Below, one piece after another: positions 13,347 through 13,930 of a stretch of 13,930 nucleotides of DNA (positions are counted from its first letter, which is position 1; each line of letters starts with the position of its first letter). Source of the stretch: Microcystis aeruginosa W13-11 (GTDB taxonomy: Bacteria; Cyanobacteriota; Cyanobacteriia; Cyanobacteriales; Microcystaceae); contig JAADBR010000115.1 in assembly GCA_009995705.1 (NCBI GenBank), positions 1-13,930 on the forward strand, in the 5' to 3' direction. The notes under the pieces were generated by a model that saw only the letters and a program-made list of their open reading frames with translations, made no database searches and was not told the DNA's origin. The position numbers and the translations under genes are program-made.

Positions 13347-13787
13347 TTAGCTCTTGACGCAAAATATCTCGTGCTCTACATTCATTGGGTTTTCGGCTCT
13401 TCTCGACTTTGTGTGATAAGTTTAACTTATATAGTGGCGATCAATCTTTGTGTCCTCTCTGTCTCTGTGGTTCCTTCCATCCCCTCGCTGGCAAGACTGT
13501 ATCTTAGAATACATTTTACCCACCAAACCTGGGAGAGCCAGTTTTCTAAATCCTTGATAAAAACCATATATTCTTCATAAGATGATGGGCTTCTTTCCCA
13601 ACCAATATAAAACTGATTAAGGCTATCTCGAACTTCTATAAGCTGCAAAAAACTTTCGTGACTAATATATGGCTCGACACGAATAACTGCTATGTTCAAC
13701 TTCTTTAAGTGCTAACCTAATCCTTTGGTAAGTATAATAGGATGCTACATCATAACGTGTAGCCAAGAGAAGAACGCTTGCTTTCAT
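13347..13787 (-). pseudogene. Small gene broken by a frameshift and a MITE
   Basis: From ATG at 13787 the frame reads MKASVLLLATRYDVASYYTY then QRIRLALKEV, and runs to a stop at 13662. Near 13700 the sense reading moves to another frame (NIAVIRVEPYISHESFLQLI, then EVRDSLNQFYIGWERSPSSY, EEYMVFIKDLEN), so a single-base indel has occurred. At 13540 the frame enters a 145-bp inserted element. Removing that element and one copy of the flanking 7-bp repeat joins ...DLEN to PMNVEHEIFCVKS and a TAA at 13347-13349. The original protein would be about 100 residues. I do not recognise it. An in-frame TAA upstream supports the ATG at 13787. Confidence 0.6.
13395..13539. mobile_element. 145-bp MITE with ISL3-like ends
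   Basis: The left end GGCTCTTCTCGACTTTGTGTG and the right end, read inwards on the other strand as GGCTCTCCCAGGTTTGGTGGG, form imperfect terminal inverted repeats. Flanking sequence GGTTTTC (13388-13394) and AGTTTTC (13540-13546) is a 7-bp direct repeat with one mismatch, consistent with a target duplication. The element has no transposase. Its ends resemble the start of the larger element at 13810, GGCTCTCCTAGGTTCTGTGTG, so that family may have moved it. Cargo includes TCTGTCTCTGTGGTTCCTTCC. Confidence 0.65.
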
Positions 13788-13837
13788 GACAAATTTGCTT
13801 TAACAGTTCGGCTCTCCTAGGTTCTGTGTGAGCATGG

Positions 13838-13843
13838 TATAAT
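13838..13843 (+). promoter_or_regulatory. -10 box of the ISL3 transposase promoter
   Basis: TATAAT preceded by TGG gives an extended -10 element 25 bases before the transposase ATG. No matching -35 hexamer is visible, which is common for extended -10 promoters. Confidence 0.45.
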
Positions 13844-13868
13844 AGTAACACAGAACAGGAGGTGGGTT

Positions 13869-13930
13869 ATGTGGATAAATTTTGATCAACTCCTCGATTT
13901 ACCAAATGTAACAGTGGTCAATTATCAAAA
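13869..13930 (+). CDS. ISL3-family transposase, N-terminal part
   Basis: Only the first 20 codons are present; the frame is open to the window edge. The sequence FDQLLDLPNVTVVNY (5-19) is typical of the start of cyanobacterial ISL3-family DDE transposases, which continue into a zinc-binding region. AGGAGG with six bases of spacing supports the ATG at 13869. Because only the N-terminus is visible, completeness of the transposase is unknown. Confidence 0.65.
   Translation, partial: MWINFDQLLDLPNVTVVNYQ

Larger units (their letters stand above)
13810..13930 (+). mobile_element. Left end of an ISL3-family insertion sequence
   Basis: A terminal-repeat-like GGCTCTCCTAGGTTCTGTGTG starts at 13810, 22 bases before the first codon of the broken small gene. 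An extended -10 box (TGGTATAAT, ending at 13843), a strong ribosome site (AGGAGG, 13857-13862) and a transposase start follow. The element continues beyond the window, so its right end and the 8-bp target duplication usual for ISL3 cannot be checked. Confidence 0.65.

Noticed and set aside
1..13930. CRISPR array
   Set aside because: The C-rich and double-hairpin repeats are palindromic and either scattered or in direct tandem; no regular spacers of uniform length are present.
1..13930. tRNA or rRNA genes
   Set aside because: No cloverleaf with T-loop GGTTCRA-type motif or rRNA core sequence was recognised on either strand by eye.

Overview
The window looks like a cyanobacterial chromosome, most likely Microcystis or a close relative. 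The basis is gene content: a Ycf20 homologue, a DUF3611 protein found in cyanobacteria and chloroplasts, a CobA-HemD fusion and CbiT. There are also HIP1-type GCGATCGC octamers (4101-4108, 9929-9936), many dispersed C-rich hairpin repeats of the form CCCCCCTT-GAT-AAGGGGGG, and an ISL3-type insertion sequence at the right edge. The genus assignment is inference; no rRNA or marker gene is present.

Layout. Positions 1-1235 are repeat-rich: a decayed coding remnant at the left edge, several copies of the C-rich hairpin repeat, and one DUF559 nuclease-like gene whose last 15 codons lie inside a 57-bp tandem repeat. Positions 1236-4358 hold three minus-strand housekeeping genes in the order cbiT, cdsA, cobA-hemD (cobalamin and siroheme synthesis plus phospholipid synthesis). 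Positions 4359-5019 are a divergent intergenic region. Positions 5020-9342 are plus-strand genes: a stand-alone PD-(D/E)XK nuclease, a J-domain protein, a DUF3611 membrane protein directly followed by ycf20, and a MerA-like flavin disulfide oxidoreductase.

From about 9343 to the right end the window turns into an accessory island. It contains a truncated PIN toxin gene fused to a foreign gene fragment, an intact two-gene PIN toxin-antitoxin pair with an antitoxin of no classical type (10263-11003), a truncated antitoxin, and two copies of a 140-bp double-hairpin repeat beside the two broken modules. Next comes a compact three-gene minus-strand operon (13105 to 11323): a cytoplasmic trypsin-like serine protease, a 74-residue protein that resembles the N-terminal domain of that protease, and a 161-residue protein with one membrane helix. 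The island ends with a small gene broken by a frameshift and by a 145-bp ISL3-like MITE, then the left end of an ISL3-family element.

The protease, paired small domain and membrane protein form the best candidate for an undescribed system. The arrangement, a protease with a matching adaptor and a membrane-bound partner inside a toxin-antitoxin island, resembles protease-gated conflict or cell-death modules. That role is inference from architecture and neighbourhood only.
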